Assembly: GCF_013155265.1 (NCBI RefSeq)
Contig: NZ_JABJXU010000011.1
Span: forward strand, 24,040-88,039
Reading direction: 5' to 3'
Source: Enterococcus sp. MMGLQ5-1
Lineage (GTDB): Bacteria > Bacillota > Bacilli > Lactobacillales > Streptococcaceae
Length of the DNA stretch: 64,000 nucleotides
The stretch's first letter is position 1. Each line of letters starts with the position of its first letter. The notes beneath the pieces are model-generated. The model was not told where the DNA came from and searched no databases. It saw only the letters and a list, made by a program, of their open reading frames with translations. Shown here in pieces: positions 1-8,718 of this stretch. Both the position numbers and the translations under genes were made by a program.

Positions 1-169
1 GGGCATGCTCTAACAGTAACCATTTATAATATGTTTATTGAGCGCTTTAACCAAGCTTTCACAAGGCCTTTTAGTTGCTTGAATTAAAGTGCCTTATAAA
101 AACGAATGATTTTACCGTTTTCGCTAAATACCATTTTTTTGAGAAGCATTGAAAGAAGATAGTGAACAA

Positions 170-309
170 AGAATTAGAAGTTTTTTTTAAGTCATAAAAT
201 ATCGCAAACTAATATTTTTAGTTCATGCTGTATTGATAAATTATTATCACATCCAACTTCTAATTCTGATGAGCAATTTTTTTCAGCATTTTTAATTAAT
301 CTAGCTTCG
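170..309 (-). repeat. Hairpin unit with GAAGCTAG linker (non-coding)
   Basis: A perfect 13-bp inverted repeat, AGAATTAGAAGTT at 170-182 and AACTTCTAATTCT at 255-267, encloses about 70 bp. On the minus strand it is preceded by the linker GAAGCTAGATT (about 298-308) and a run AAAAATGCTGAAA. The same linker followed by AAAAAGC occurs next to hairpins near 28.6 kb and 41.9 kb, so I group the three as one repeat family. No protein-coding signal was seen here. Confidence 0.5.
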
Positions 310-430
310 GATGCTTGCCGTTGCTTTCTTGTGACATCCATTTATCAGTGATAAGTCAACTAAACCAATAAATTGGCAAGTGTCTTTTATCTTGAAAATG
401 AATTGTCTGCCGTTCGAGGAGATCAAATCA

Positions 431-491
431 AGCACTCTCAGCTGAATAGCTGCCTCAAATTTCATGCTGAAATTTGAGGTGAGTAAGTGCT
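431..491. repeat. Small hairpin element, copy 1
   Basis: The stem CCTCAAATTTC (453-463) pairs perfectly with GAAATTTGAGG (469-479) across a 5-nt loop. It is nested inside an outer AGCACT/AGTGCT pair (431-436 and 486-491). A near-identical element lies at 564-617 and a degenerate one near 28.6 kb. There is no T-tract, so this is not an obvious terminator. Confidence 0.7.
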
Positions 492-563
492 ATATGAGCC
501 TTTGAATTAAGATTTTTAAAGCGCCCTTTGGTTGCTTGTAAAAAACAGTTCAAATGCATACCT

Positions 564-617
564 TTGTCACTAGCTGCCTCAAATTTCACACTGAAATTTT
601 CGGTGAGCAAGTGACAA
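564..617. repeat. Small hairpin element, copy 2
   Basis: Same architecture as the element at 431-491. The inner stem CAAATTTC/GAAATTTT has a 5-nt loop, the flanks share GCTGCCTC and GTGAGCAAGTG, and the outer pair is TTGTCACT/AGTGACAA. The outer pair differs from copy 1 but still pairs, which suggests selection for the fold rather than for the sequence. Confidence 0.7.
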
Positions 618-621
618 TGGC

Positions 622-720
622 AAAAACCACCGTCAGAAATGACAGTGGTAGATGTTTATGAAAAAGATTAATTATTTGGGATAAGCTAATAATATAGTGA
701 GAAGCTTAAACGAGTCTTAA
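622..720 (+). repeat. 99-bp dispersed repeat, copy A
   Basis: This segment matches the reverse complement of 20634-20732 over its full length with only scattered mismatches. Shared landmarks are a small CCACC...GGTGG-type hairpin, then ATGAAAAAGATTAATTATTT, then GCTTAAACGAG. It carries no ORF. The remaining sequence 721-878, between the repeat and the end of mnmG, shows nothing I recognise. Confidence 0.75.
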
Positions 721-878
721 AAACGCAAAAAAGTATATTTAAATCGCAAATTTATTTTAGAGTAGGACTTTTAATCGGTGTTACAATAGCTAAATTTTTA
801 TTGGTTTATGAGAATAAAAAATGTAGTCAGATATCTAAAATATAAATGATCATTTCTCTCTATTTTGAACAGCATAAT

Positions 879-2789
879 TTAAGCCTTTTCAATCTCTATT
901 TTTGCAATCTTACCTTGCTCGATATAGACCATAAGAATAGCAATATCTGCTGGGTTAACTCCTGAGATACGGCTTGCCTGAGCAATGGTTTCAGGTCTGA
1001 TTTTATTTAATTTTTGTCGAGCTTCAGTTGCCAATGAATCAATCGCATCGTAGTCAATATTTTCAGGAATTTGCTTTGCTTCCATCCTTTTAAGCTTTTC
1101 AACTTTTTCTAAGGCCTTTTTGATATAGCCCTCGTACTTGATTTCAATTTCGATTTGTTCAATCATCTTGTCATCAAGGGGCTCTGCTGAAGGACCGATA
1201 AATTGAATAAGATCATGATAGCTAACCTCTGGTCGACGTAATAAATCAGCGGCTGTCATGGCATCCTTCAGTGGCTTATAGCCCATTGCTTCAATTTTTT
1301 GATTTGTTATGGCAATTGGCTTTAATTTTTCTTGATTAAGGCGTTTCATTTCATTTTGAATTCGGTATTTTTTTATTTCAAAGATTTGATAGCGTTCATC
1401 ATTTACTAAACCGATGTTACGGCCCATATCAGTCAGGCGAATATCCGCATTATCATGGCGCAAAATTAAGCGGTATTCAGCACGGCTCGTTAAAAGTCGA
1501 TAAGGCTCAGTCGTACCTTTTGTCACTAAATCATCAATTAATACGCCGATATAGGCATCAGAGCGCTTTAAGATGAACTCAGGCTCACCTTTCACCTTGA
1601 GGGCAGCATTAATACCAGCGATTAATCCTTGACCTGCCGCTTCTTCATAGCCAGAAGTGCCATTAGTTTGCCCAGCTGTGAATAAGCCACTGATTTTTTT
1701 GGTTTCAAGGGTTGGTCTTAGCTGGTGCGGCAATACAACATCATATTCAATGGCATAACCAGTTCGCATTAGCTCTACCTTTTCAAGCCCAGCAATCGAA
1801 CGTAGGAGGCTGACTTGGACGTCTTCTGGGAGACTTGTTGACAAGCCTTGAACGTAGACCTCTTCTGTATGCCGACCTTCAGGCTCTAAAAAGAGCTGAT
1901 GTCTTTCCTTGTCGGAAAAACGAACAATTTTATCTTCAATCGAGGGGCAGTAGCGTGCGCCGACACCTTCAACGATACCGGTAAACATTGGTGCTCGATG
2001 GAGGTTTGCTTTAATGATTTCGTGACTGCTTTGGTTAGTATACGTAAGCCAACAAGGTACTTGGTCCTTTAGATAATCGCTATCCTTAGATAAAAAGCTA
2101 AAATGATTTGGCTTTTCGTCGCCGGGTTGTATTTCGGTTTTTGTGTAATCAATGCTACTCGACTTGACACGGGGTGGTGTACCGGTTTTAAATCGTGCAA
2201 TTTCGAGACCATGCTGCTTTAAATTATCGGCTAAGCCAATTGATGGCTGTGAGTTATTAGGTCCAGAGGAATATTTTAATTCTCCGATAATAATTTCGCC
2301 ACGTAATGCAGTACCCGCAGTAATGACAACTGATTTAGCTTGATAAATTGCGCCAGTTGCTGTTTCAACACCGCAGACCTTATCTGCTTCAACCAGGATT
2401 TTTTCCGCAAGCCCTTGACGTAAGGTTAAATTAGCCTGCTGCTCAATAGTATGCTTCATTGTATCTGCGTAATAATGCTTATCTGCCTGAGCTCTGAGCG
2501 CACGAACCGCTGGCCCTTTACCGGTATTTAGCATTCGCATTTGAATATAGGTTTTATCAATGTTTCTGCCCATTTCGCCACCAAGAGCATCAATTTCACG
2601 AACAACAACGCCTTTGGTGGGACCGCCAACAGACGGGTTGCAAGGCATAAAGGCAACCATGTCCAAATTAATAGTTAATAGTAGCGTTTTTACACCTAAT
2701 CTGGCGCTCGCCAAGGCTGCTTCACTCCCTGCGTGCCCGGCACCGATTACGATTACATCATATTTATCAGCTTGATAAGTTGTGACCAT
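879..2789 (-). CDS. mnmG: tRNA uridine 5-carboxymethylaminomethyl modification enzyme MnmG (GidA)
   Basis: FAD-dependent subunit of the MnmEG complex, which modifies U34 of several tRNAs in the cytoplasm. The N-terminal FAD-binding fold is clear ([15 protein letters not shown]), followed by the family signatures [32 protein letters not shown] and [21 protein letters not shown]. The C-terminal helical MnmE/tRNA-binding region is complete. A longer frame begins at 2813, but its first codons contain the Shine-Dalgarno sequence AGAGGAG. That places the true start at the ATG at 2789, or the adjacent one at 2792, giving about 636 residues, normal for the family. mnmE is not adjacent in this window. 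Confidence 0.96.
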   Translation of the reverse strand: MVTTYQADKYDVIVIGAGHAGSEAALASARLGVKTLLLTINLDMVAFMPCNPSVGGPTKGVVVREIDALGGEMGRNIDKTYIQMRMLNTGKGPAVRALRAQADKHYYADTMKHTIEQQANLTLRQGLAEKILVEADKVCGVETATGAIYQAKSVVITAGTALRGEIIIGELKYSSGPNNSQPSIGLADNLKQHGLEIARFKTGTPPRVKSSSIDYTKTEIQPGDEKPNHFSFLSKDSDYLKDQVPCWLTYTNQSSHEIIKANLHRAPMFTGIVEGVGARYCPSIEDKIVRFSDKERHQLFLEPEGRHTEEVYVQGLSTSLPEDVQVSLLRSIAGLEKVELMRTGYAIEYDVVLPHQLRPTLETKKISGLFTAGQTNGTSGYEEAAGQGLIAGINAALKVKGEPEFILKRSDAYIGVLIDDLVTKGTTEPYRLLTSRAEYRLILRHDNADIRLTDMGRNIGLVNDERYQIFEIKKYRIQNEMKRLNQEKLKPIAITNQKIEAMGYKPLKDAMTAADLLRRPEVSYHDLIQFIGPSAEPLDDKMIEQIEIEIKYEGYIKKALEKVEKLKRMEAKQIPENIDYDAIDSLATEARQKLNKIRPETIAQASRISGVNPADIAILMVYIEQGKIAKIEIEKA

Positions 2790-2996
2790 CATTTCTCCTC
2801 TATTAGTATTCAAACATCAAAAAAAGCGCAAAATCCCCCTGAATGAATTCAGAGAAACAAGCACTTTCACTACTTGATAAGTATAAATCAACAAAAATAT
2901 TTTAGCATACTATAAAAAAAAATCAATTACTTTTGGTTAATAGTAAAGGAAAAATAAATTTGAAAGCGGTCTCCGATTTTTTAATATAGCTAGTTG

Positions 2997-3005
2997 TGTT
3001 ATAAT
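2997..3005 (+). promoter_or_regulatory. Extended -10 promoter for gdpP-rplI
   Basis: TGTTATAAT (TG-N-TATAAT) lies 28 bp before the gdpP start and is followed by a strong GAGGAGG ribosome-binding site. No good -35 is visible, which suits an extended -10 promoter. Confidence 0.55.
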
Positions 3006-3032
3006 GTAAAAATAAAATGTTGAGGAGGCGTC

Positions 3033-5012
3033 ATGAAAAAAAGTGAATTTTCAAAAAATCAAGTGATTTTGTTATTCATTCTCACTTTTATTATTGAATG
3101 TTTCGGTATTTGGTTTTTACCGAGTAATTTGTGGCGGATTTTTTGGTTTTTTCTCCTAAGTTTAGCAATGGCATATGTTGCCTTTAGAGTTTATAAAGAA
3201 TTAGTTTTAGAAAAAGACGAAGTGATTAATTACACTAATCAACATGCGCAGGAGGCAATGAAGGATGTTTTAGAAACATTGCCGGCTGGTATTGTACGCT
3301 ATGATCGAGAAACAAAAGATATTATTTGGATGAATCCATATACGATTTTGGCTTATTCAGACACAGATGGTCAAATGACTAAAGCGGATGTTGAGATGAT
3401 TTTTCAGCTGATTGAAGATGGACAGTCTATTATTACAATTGGTGATAAGCAATATTATTTTTATGTTCACGAGCAGGAAGGTTTAATTTATTTTTTAGAT
3501 GTTTCTGGCGAGCAAAGAATCAAGCAAGAAATGTCTATGCGTCAATCAGTTATCGGCATTATTCAAATTGATAATTATGATGACGGTACTGAAAAAATGG
3601 ATGAAAAAGAAATTTCAGTCATGAATAGCAAAATTACTTCAATAATTAGTGACTGGGCGAGAGAAAATAAAATGTTTTACCGTAAGATTTCGGCAGAAAA
3701 ATTTTTCTTTTTTTCACAGTATCGTTCGTTAGAAAAAATGATGAATGAAAAATTTCCGATTTTGGAAGAATTTAAAACGATGGCTAAGGAATCAGAAACA
3801 CCTTTTACCCTATCAATTGGTATCTCATATGGTATTGGTAATACAGCCAATACAGGCGACGTTGCAATTAATAATTTGGATGTTGCACTTGTTCGTGGTG
3901 GAGATCAGGTTGTTGTCAAAGAGGATACTGAAAGTGCCAAACCGATTTACTTTGGCGGTAAGACTGCTTCAGTTGTTAAGCGTACTCGGGTGAGAACTAG
4001 GGCAATGGCAACAGCGTTAAAAGGTATTATGCAAGAAAGTGACCAAATTTTTGTCATGGGTCATAAGATGATGGATATGGATGCTTTTGGATCAGCAATT
4101 GGTGTTGCATATTTGGGCCGAAATCTTGGGAAGCCTGCTTATGTCATTTATGATGAAAATCAGGAATTGAAGGATGTAGGTCGTGCCAAAGCGCTCTTGA
4201 ATGATTCACCACAAATTTTTGATAGCTTGATTTCACCTGAGATGGCCAATCAAAAAATTACTGAAAATAGTTTGCTTGTGATGGTTGATCATTCCAAACC
4301 AAGCTTGACTTTAAATGAAAAAGTTTTTCAGGCTTTTAGTAAGGTTGTGATAATTGATCATCATCGTCGTGGGGATGAATTTCCAAAAAATCCGTTACTG
4401 AGCTATATTGAAAGCGGCGCAAGTAGCGCCTCTGAGCTAGTAACAGAGCTGATTCAATTTCAATCACGAAGCGAATTGCGACTTAGTCGCTTAGAAAGTA
4501 CGATTTTACTTGCCGGGATTATCGTAGATACTAAGAATTTTATGGTCAGAGCGACTTCAAGAACCTTCGATGTCGCAAGCTTTTTAAAATCAATGGGTGC
4601 AGATACTAATCAGGTACAAAATTTGCTGGCTAATGATTTAGATAATTTCTTAGAAATTAATCAATTGATTAGTGCAGCCAAATTCATTAGACCAGATACA
4701 GTAGTTTCCTGTGGCGAGGATAGTAAAATTTATAACTCTGTGACGACTGCCAAAGCTGCTGACACGTTATTGTCTATGTCAGGTATTAATGCTTCCTTTG
4801 TGATTACACGTCGTGATCAAAATACTGTGGGAATTTCCGCAAGGAGTCAGGGCTCAATTAATGTTCAATTGATCATGGAAGCAATCGGTGGTGGTGGTCA
4901 CTTTAATAATGCAGCTGTTCAATGCTCAGATCAGACTGTCGAGGCGGTTAAAAATCAATTAGAAGAAATTATTGAGGATAAGGCAATTGAAATATATGGA
5001 AATGAGGATTAA
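3033..5012 (+). CDS. gdpP: Cyclic-di-AMP phosphodiesterase GdpP (YybT family)
   Basis: Membrane-anchored enzyme that hydrolyses c-di-AMP to pApA and so helps set cell-wall and osmotic homeostasis. Two N-terminal membrane segments (about residues 10-50) are followed by a PAS-like region (about 80-150), a degenerate GGDEF domain (about 170-300) and a DHH/DHHA1 phosphodiesterase (about 340-650). Visible catalytic motifs are MGHKMMDMDAFGSA, MVDHSKPS and VIIDHHRR, and the C-terminal GGGGHFNNAA. The length of 659 residues is typical. The ATG follows GAGGAGG by 5 nt. rplI starts only 6 nt downstream, so the two are co-transcribed. Confidence 0.96.
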   Translation: MKKSEFSKNQVILLFILTFIIECFGIWFLPSNLWRIFWFFLLSLAMAYVAFRVYKELVLEKDEVINYTNQHAQEAMKDVLETLPAGIVRYDRETKDIIWMNPYTILAYSDTDGQMTKADVEMIFQLIEDGQSIITIGDKQYYFYVHEQEGLIYFLDVSGEQRIKQEMSMRQSVIGIIQIDNYDDGTEKMDEKEISVMNSKITSIISDWARENKMFYRKISAEKFFFFSQYRSLEKMMNEKFPILEEFKTMAKESETPFTLSIGISYGIGNTANTGDVAINNLDVALVRGGDQVVVKEDTESAKPIYFGGKTASVVKRTRVRTRAMATALKGIMQESDQIFVMGHKMMDMDAFGSAIGVAYLGRNLGKPAYVIYDENQELKDVGRAKALLNDSPQIFDSLISPEMANQKITENSLLVMVDHSKPSLTLNEKVFQAFSKVVIIDHHRRGDEFPKNPLLSYIESGASSASELVTELIQFQSRSELRLSRLESTILLAGIIVDTKNFMVRATSRTFDVASFLKSMGADTNQVQNLLANDLDNFLEINQLISAAKFIRPDTVVSCGEDSKIYNSVTTAKAADTLLSMSGINASFVITRRDQNTVGISARSQGSINVQLIMEAIGGGGHFNNAAVQCSDQTVEAVKNQLEEIIEDKAIEIYGNED

Positions 5013-5018
5013 ATCATT

Positions 5019-5471
5019 ATGAAAGTAATTTTTTTACAGGATGTTAAAGGAAAAGGCAAAAGAGGGGAAGTTAAAGAGGTACCGACTGGCTATGCGAATA
5101 ATTTTTTATTAAAAAAAAATCTAGCTAAAGAAGCGACAGCTCAAGCGATGAGTGAGCTAAAGGGTCAGAAAAAGGCACAGGATAAAATAGAAGCTGAAAA
5201 TCTAGCGGAAGCTAAGCAGCTAAAAGCTGAGCTTGAAAAAGAAACAACCAAAGTAGAAATCAAGGGTAAAATTGGCAAGGATGGTCGACTATTCGGTTCA
5301 ATCCCCTCCAAAAAAATTGTTGAGGCTTTAAAAAGTCAATTTGATTTAACGGTTGATAAGCATAAAATTGATCTGCCGAGTCCGATTAAAACATTGGGAG
5401 TTACTAAGGTATCCGTTAAATTACATAAAGACGTTACTGCAACGATTAAAGTTCATGTTGTTGCAGAATAA
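5019..5471 (+). CDS. rplI: 50S ribosomal protein L9
   Basis: Structural protein of the large ribosomal subunit that binds 23S rRNA. The 150-residue protein has the conserved N-terminal motif [20 protein letters not shown] with the GYANNFL signature, a long charged central helix (about 45-75) and the C-terminal RNA-binding domain ([12 protein letters not shown]). It sits directly behind gdpP, the common Firmicutes order. The replicative helicase gene dnaB that often follows is absent here. Confidence 0.97.
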   Translation: MKVIFLQDVKGKGKRGEVKEVPTGYANNFLLKKNLAKEATAQAMSELKGQKKAQDKIEAENLAEAKQLKAELEKETTKVEIKGKIGKDGRLFGSIPSKKIVEALKSQFDLTVDKHKIDLPSPIKTLGVTKVSVKLHKDVTATIKVHVVAE

Positions 5472-5515
5472 TTCTTGTTTAAATTATTAATATTTGATAT
5501 ATTTTATTAGGTATC

Positions 5516-5620
5516 AGCCATAAGGGAGTAACTGGCAGGGCCAAGGGAAAAGAACTTCTTCTTTGGTTAGCTGTGATAATGCCGTCAACACGATTATATC
5601 CGGTGTTATCTTAAATGGTG
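5516..5620 (+). promoter_or_regulatory. yybP-ykoY family (manganese) riboswitch
   Basis: The leader of the P-type ATPase gene carries the conserved elements of the yybP-ykoY aptamer in order: AAGGGAGTAACTGGC (about 5522-5536), a variable stem, GCCGTCAACACGATTAT (5581-5597), CCGGTG, and GGTGAGACTTG at the 3' side. Known members bind Mn2+ and turn on Mn exporters, including a lactococcal P-type ATPase. The 3' GAGACTTG strand also forms the 5' arm of the terminator at 5621-5655. This gives a simple on-switch: metal-bound aptamer holds this strand and prevents termination. Confidence 0.85.
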
Positions 5621-5655
5621 AGACTTGTGTAGATTATCTACCAAGTCTATTTTTA
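5621..5655 (+). terminator. Riboswitch-controlled terminator before the P-type ATPase
   Basis: AGACTT (5621-5626) pairs with AAGTCT (5643-5648), and internal GTAGAT pairs with ATCTAC. The stem is followed by ATTTTTATC. It lies between the aptamer and the ribosome-binding site AGGAGG at 5687-5692, where an attenuator should be. Confidence 0.75.
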
Positions 5656-5697
5656 TCTCTGTATAAAAATGGACTATATTCATTTTAGGAGGAAATA

Positions 5698-8484
5698 ATG
5701 TCAGAATTAGAGCGTAAGGCGCAATTAAAAGAAGCGTTTTATACCCAAGAGACAACAGAGGTATTAAAAGCACTTGAAACTTCAAGAAAGGGCTTAACCT
5801 CAAACGAAGTTAAGCAGCGTTTGGAAACATATGGTCCTAATGCGCTTGATGAAGGTAAAACGAAATCATTGTTTGTTAAATTTTTAGAGCAATTTAAGGA
5901 TTTAATGATTATTATTTTATTAATCGCAGCTGCTCTGTCAGTAATTACCAGTGGTGGAGAGGATATTAGCGATGCAATTATTATTCTCGCAGTTGTTTTA
6001 ATTAATGCCATTTTTGGTGTCATGCAGGAAAATAAGGCTGAGGCAGCGATTGAAGCTTTAAAATCAATGTCATCACCAGCTGCTAGAGTACATCGTGATG
6101 GTCATACTGAGGAGGTCAAATCAACCGATTTGGTACCCGGGGACATCGTTTCTTTAGAAGCAGGTGATGTTGTACCGGCGGATATGCGTTTATTAGAAAT
6201 TAACTCTTTAAAAATTGAAGAGGCAGCTTTAACAGGCGAGTCTGTGCCAGTTGAAAAAGAATTAATTGTGCTGGATGACTCGGAAACACCGATTGGTGAT
6301 CGTTTGAATATGGCATATCAAAATTCTAATGTCACCTATGGTCGTGGCTTAGGTGTTGTTACTAACACTGGTATGTCAACAGAGGTTGGTAAAATTGCCA
6401 GTATGATTGCTCAGGCTGATGAAACTGAAACGCCTTTGAAACGCAATTTAAATCGCTTGTCTAAAGTATTAACCTATGCCATTTTAGTGATTGCTGCTGT
6501 TACCTTTGGTGTTCATTTACTTCGTGGTGGTCAACCCTTAGAAGGCTTAATGACTTCAGTTGCTTTAGCGGTTGCAGCGATTCCAGAGGGCTTGCCAGCG
6601 ATTGTAACGATTGTTTTAGCCTTAGGTACTCAGGTTTTAGCTAAACGTAATTCAATTGTTCGTAAACTGCCAGCAGTTGAAACCTTGGGCTCAACTGAAA
6701 TTATCGCTTCTGATAAAACTGGAACGTTGACGATGAATCAAATGACTGTTGAGAAGGTTTACTCTAATGGTCAATTATTTGCCGCAACAGAAGAAATTTC
6801 AGCGGATGACATGACTCTAAAGGTGATGAATTTTGCTAATGATACTAAAATTGCCCAAGATGGTAAACTAATTGGTGATCCGACCGAAACTGCGCTTGTT
6901 CAGTATGGGATTGAGCATAATTATATTGTTAAAGATGAGCTAGTTGAGGAACCACGTATCTTAGAATTACCTTTTGATTCAGATCGTAAGCTAATGTCAA
7001 CGATTCATAAACTTGCTGATGGTCAATATTTAGTTGCGACTAAGGGTGCACCAGATCAATTAATTGCGCGTTCTACAACGGTCTTAGAAAATAATCAAAC
7101 AGCTGTTTTAGATTCGGCGAAGCGTGATGAATTATTAGCTTTAAATACTAGTTTGGCAAAGCAAGCACTACGCGTTTTGGCGATGGCATATAAAATCATT
7201 GATCATGCGCCTTCTGCTGAAGAACTGACATCAGAAAATATTGAAGCAGATTTAGTTTTTGCAGGTTTAGTAGGGATGATTGATCCTGAACGTAAGGAAG
7301 CTGGTGAGGCTGTACGTGTTGCTAAAGAAGCAGGTATTCGCCCAATTATGATTACAGGTGACCATCAGGATACTGCTGAAGCAATTGCGGTTCGTCTTGG
7401 TATTTTAGAAAAAGATCATGCTGGGGATGCAGTCTTAACGGGTGCACAGCTAAACGCAATGAGTGATGAAGAATTTGCTAAGAAAGTTAGTCATTATTCT
7501 GTTTACGCTCGTGTTTCGCCAGAGCATAAGGTGCGAATTGTTAAGGCATGGCAAACTGAAGGTAAGGTTGTTGCCATGACAGGTGATGGCGTGAATGATG
7601 CGCCTGCTTTAAAGCAAGCTGATATTGGTATTGGAATGGGAATTACTGGTACTGAGGTATCTAAAGGGGCATCTGACATGGTGCTTGCTGACGATAATTT
7701 TGCGACAATCATTGTGGCGGTTGAGGAAGGTCGTAAGGTCTTTTCAAATATTCAAAAAACGATACAATATTTGCTCTCTGCTAATATGGCTGAAGTGTTG
7801 ACAATTTTCTTAGCAACTTTATTTGGATGGGATGTTTTACTGCCAGTCCATTTATTGTGGATTAACCTAGTAACAGATACCTTCCCAGCGATTGCGCTTG
7901 GTGTAGAGCCAGCTGAGCCGGGAGTAATGAATCAAAAGCCTCGTGGTCGTAAGGCAAGCTTCTTTTCTGGTGGCGTTTTAGGCTCTATAATTTATCAAGG
8001 CTTGCTGCAAGGCGGCTTGACGCTTGGTGTATACGGCTTAGCACTATTGAAGCCAGCACATACAATTGCTAATACAACACAAGCACAAGCAACAAAATTA
8101 ATGGGAACAATCGGCGGAGAAATTTCAGATTCGCTTGCGACACATTCGGATATGATTAGTGAATTACAGCATGCGGATGCCTTAACAATGGCGTTTGCAA
8201 CCTTAGGCTTGATTCAATTATTCCATGCCTTTAATGTGAAATCAGTTTATCAATCGATTTTCACTGTTGGTCCTTTTAGGTCTAAGACTTTTAACCTTTC
8301 AATTATTGTTTCGTTTATCTTATTGATGGCAACGATTGTTGTACCAGGCTTTAATAGTATTTTCCATGTCTCGCATCTTAATATAACGCAATGGACAATT
8401 GTAATTGTCGGTTCCTTCTCAATGATTATTATTGTAGAAATTATTAAGCTAATAGAGCGTAGTCTCGGTTTGGATAAAAAATAA
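5698..8484 (+). CDS. P-type cation-transporting ATPase, probable Mn2+ (or Ca2+) exporter
   Basis: Integral membrane P2-type ATPase of 928 residues (PacL/PMR1/SERCA-like). Landmarks in order are the N-terminal cation_ATPase_N region, ALTGESVPVEK (actuator), the M4 ion-site motif AIPEGLPAIV, the phosphorylation motif SDKTGTLT with Asp339, MTGDGVNDAPALKQADIG (hinge), and a six-helix C-terminal transport domain. The PEGLP motif fits Ca2+ or Mn2+. Sequence alone would usually be called calcium-transporting. The manganese-type riboswitch directly upstream makes Mn2+ efflux the better inference. It is a single-gene unit, closed by a terminator at 8511. Confidence 0.92.
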   Translation: MSELERKAQLKEAFYTQETTEVLKALETSRKGLTSNEVKQRLETYGPNALDEGKTKSLFVKFLEQFKDLMIIILLIAAALSVITSGGEDISDAIIILAVVLINAIFGVMQENKAEAAIEALKSMSSPAARVHRDGHTEEVKSTDLVPGDIVSLEAGDVVPADMRLLEINSLKIEEAALTGESVPVEKELIVLDDSETPIGDRLNMAYQNSNVTYGRGLGVVTNTGMSTEVGKIASMIAQADETETPLKRNLNRLSKVLTYAILVIAAVTFGVHLLRGGQPLEGLMTSVALAVAAIPEGLPAIVTIVLALGTQVLAKRNSIVRKLPAVETLGSTEIIASDKTGTLTMNQMTVEKVYSNGQLFAATEEISADDMTLKVMNFANDTKIAQDGKLIGDPTETALVQYGIEHNYIVKDELVEEPRILELPFDSDRKLMSTIHKLADGQYLVATKGAPDQLIARSTTVLENNQTAVLDSAKRDELLALNTSLAKQALRVLAMAYKIIDHAPSAEELTSENIEADLVFAGLVGMIDPERKEAGEAVRVAKEAGIRPIMITGDHQDTAEAIAVRLGILEKDHAGDAVLTGAQLNAMSDEEFAKKVSHYSVYARVSPEHKVRIVKAWQTEGKVVAMTGDGVNDAPALKQADIGIGMGITGTEVSKGASDMVLADDNFATIIVAVEEGRKVFSNIQKTIQYLLSANMAEVLTIFLATLFGWDVLLPVHLLWINLVTDTFPAIALGVEPAEPGVMNQKPRGRKASFFSGGVLGSIIYQGLLQGGLTLGVYGLALLKPAHTIANTTQAQATKLMGTIGGEISDSLATHSDMISELQHADALTMAFATLGLIQLFHAFNVKSVYQSIFTVGPFRSKTFNLSIIVSFILLMATIVVPGFNSIFHVSHLNITQWTIVIVGSFSMIIIVEIIKLIERSLGLDKK

Positions 8485-8510
8485 GTTTTATAAAAATTTA
8501 ATAATTTTTT

Positions 8511-8533
8511 AGGCTGGGATAATCTCCCAGCCT
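8511..8533 (+). terminator. Terminator after the P-type ATPase
   Basis: Perfect hairpin AGGCTGGGA/TCCCAGCCT with a 5-nt loop, flanked by a T-run on the left and AGTTTATATC on the right. It probably acts in both directions. Confidence 0.75.
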
Positions 8534-8589
8534 AGTTTATATCATATTTATAAAATTAGGGTAAATTTTTATATTTCTTTTGAAAACAT

Positions 8590-8617
8590 TTGCAATTAAT
8601 CAAACTTACTATATAAT
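8590..8617 (+). promoter_or_regulatory. Promoter for mltG-greA
   Basis: TTGCAA (8590-8595) and TATAAT (8612-8617) are separated by 16 bp, about 100 bp before the mltG start. Confidence 0.5.
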
Positions 8618-8718
8618 GGTAAAAGTTGAAATGTAGAATAATTACTACTTATTGTTGCATATTATATAAAGCATTATTATTATTTGGCTTTGCTTTAGAG
8701 AGAAGAAAGGAGATTCCT

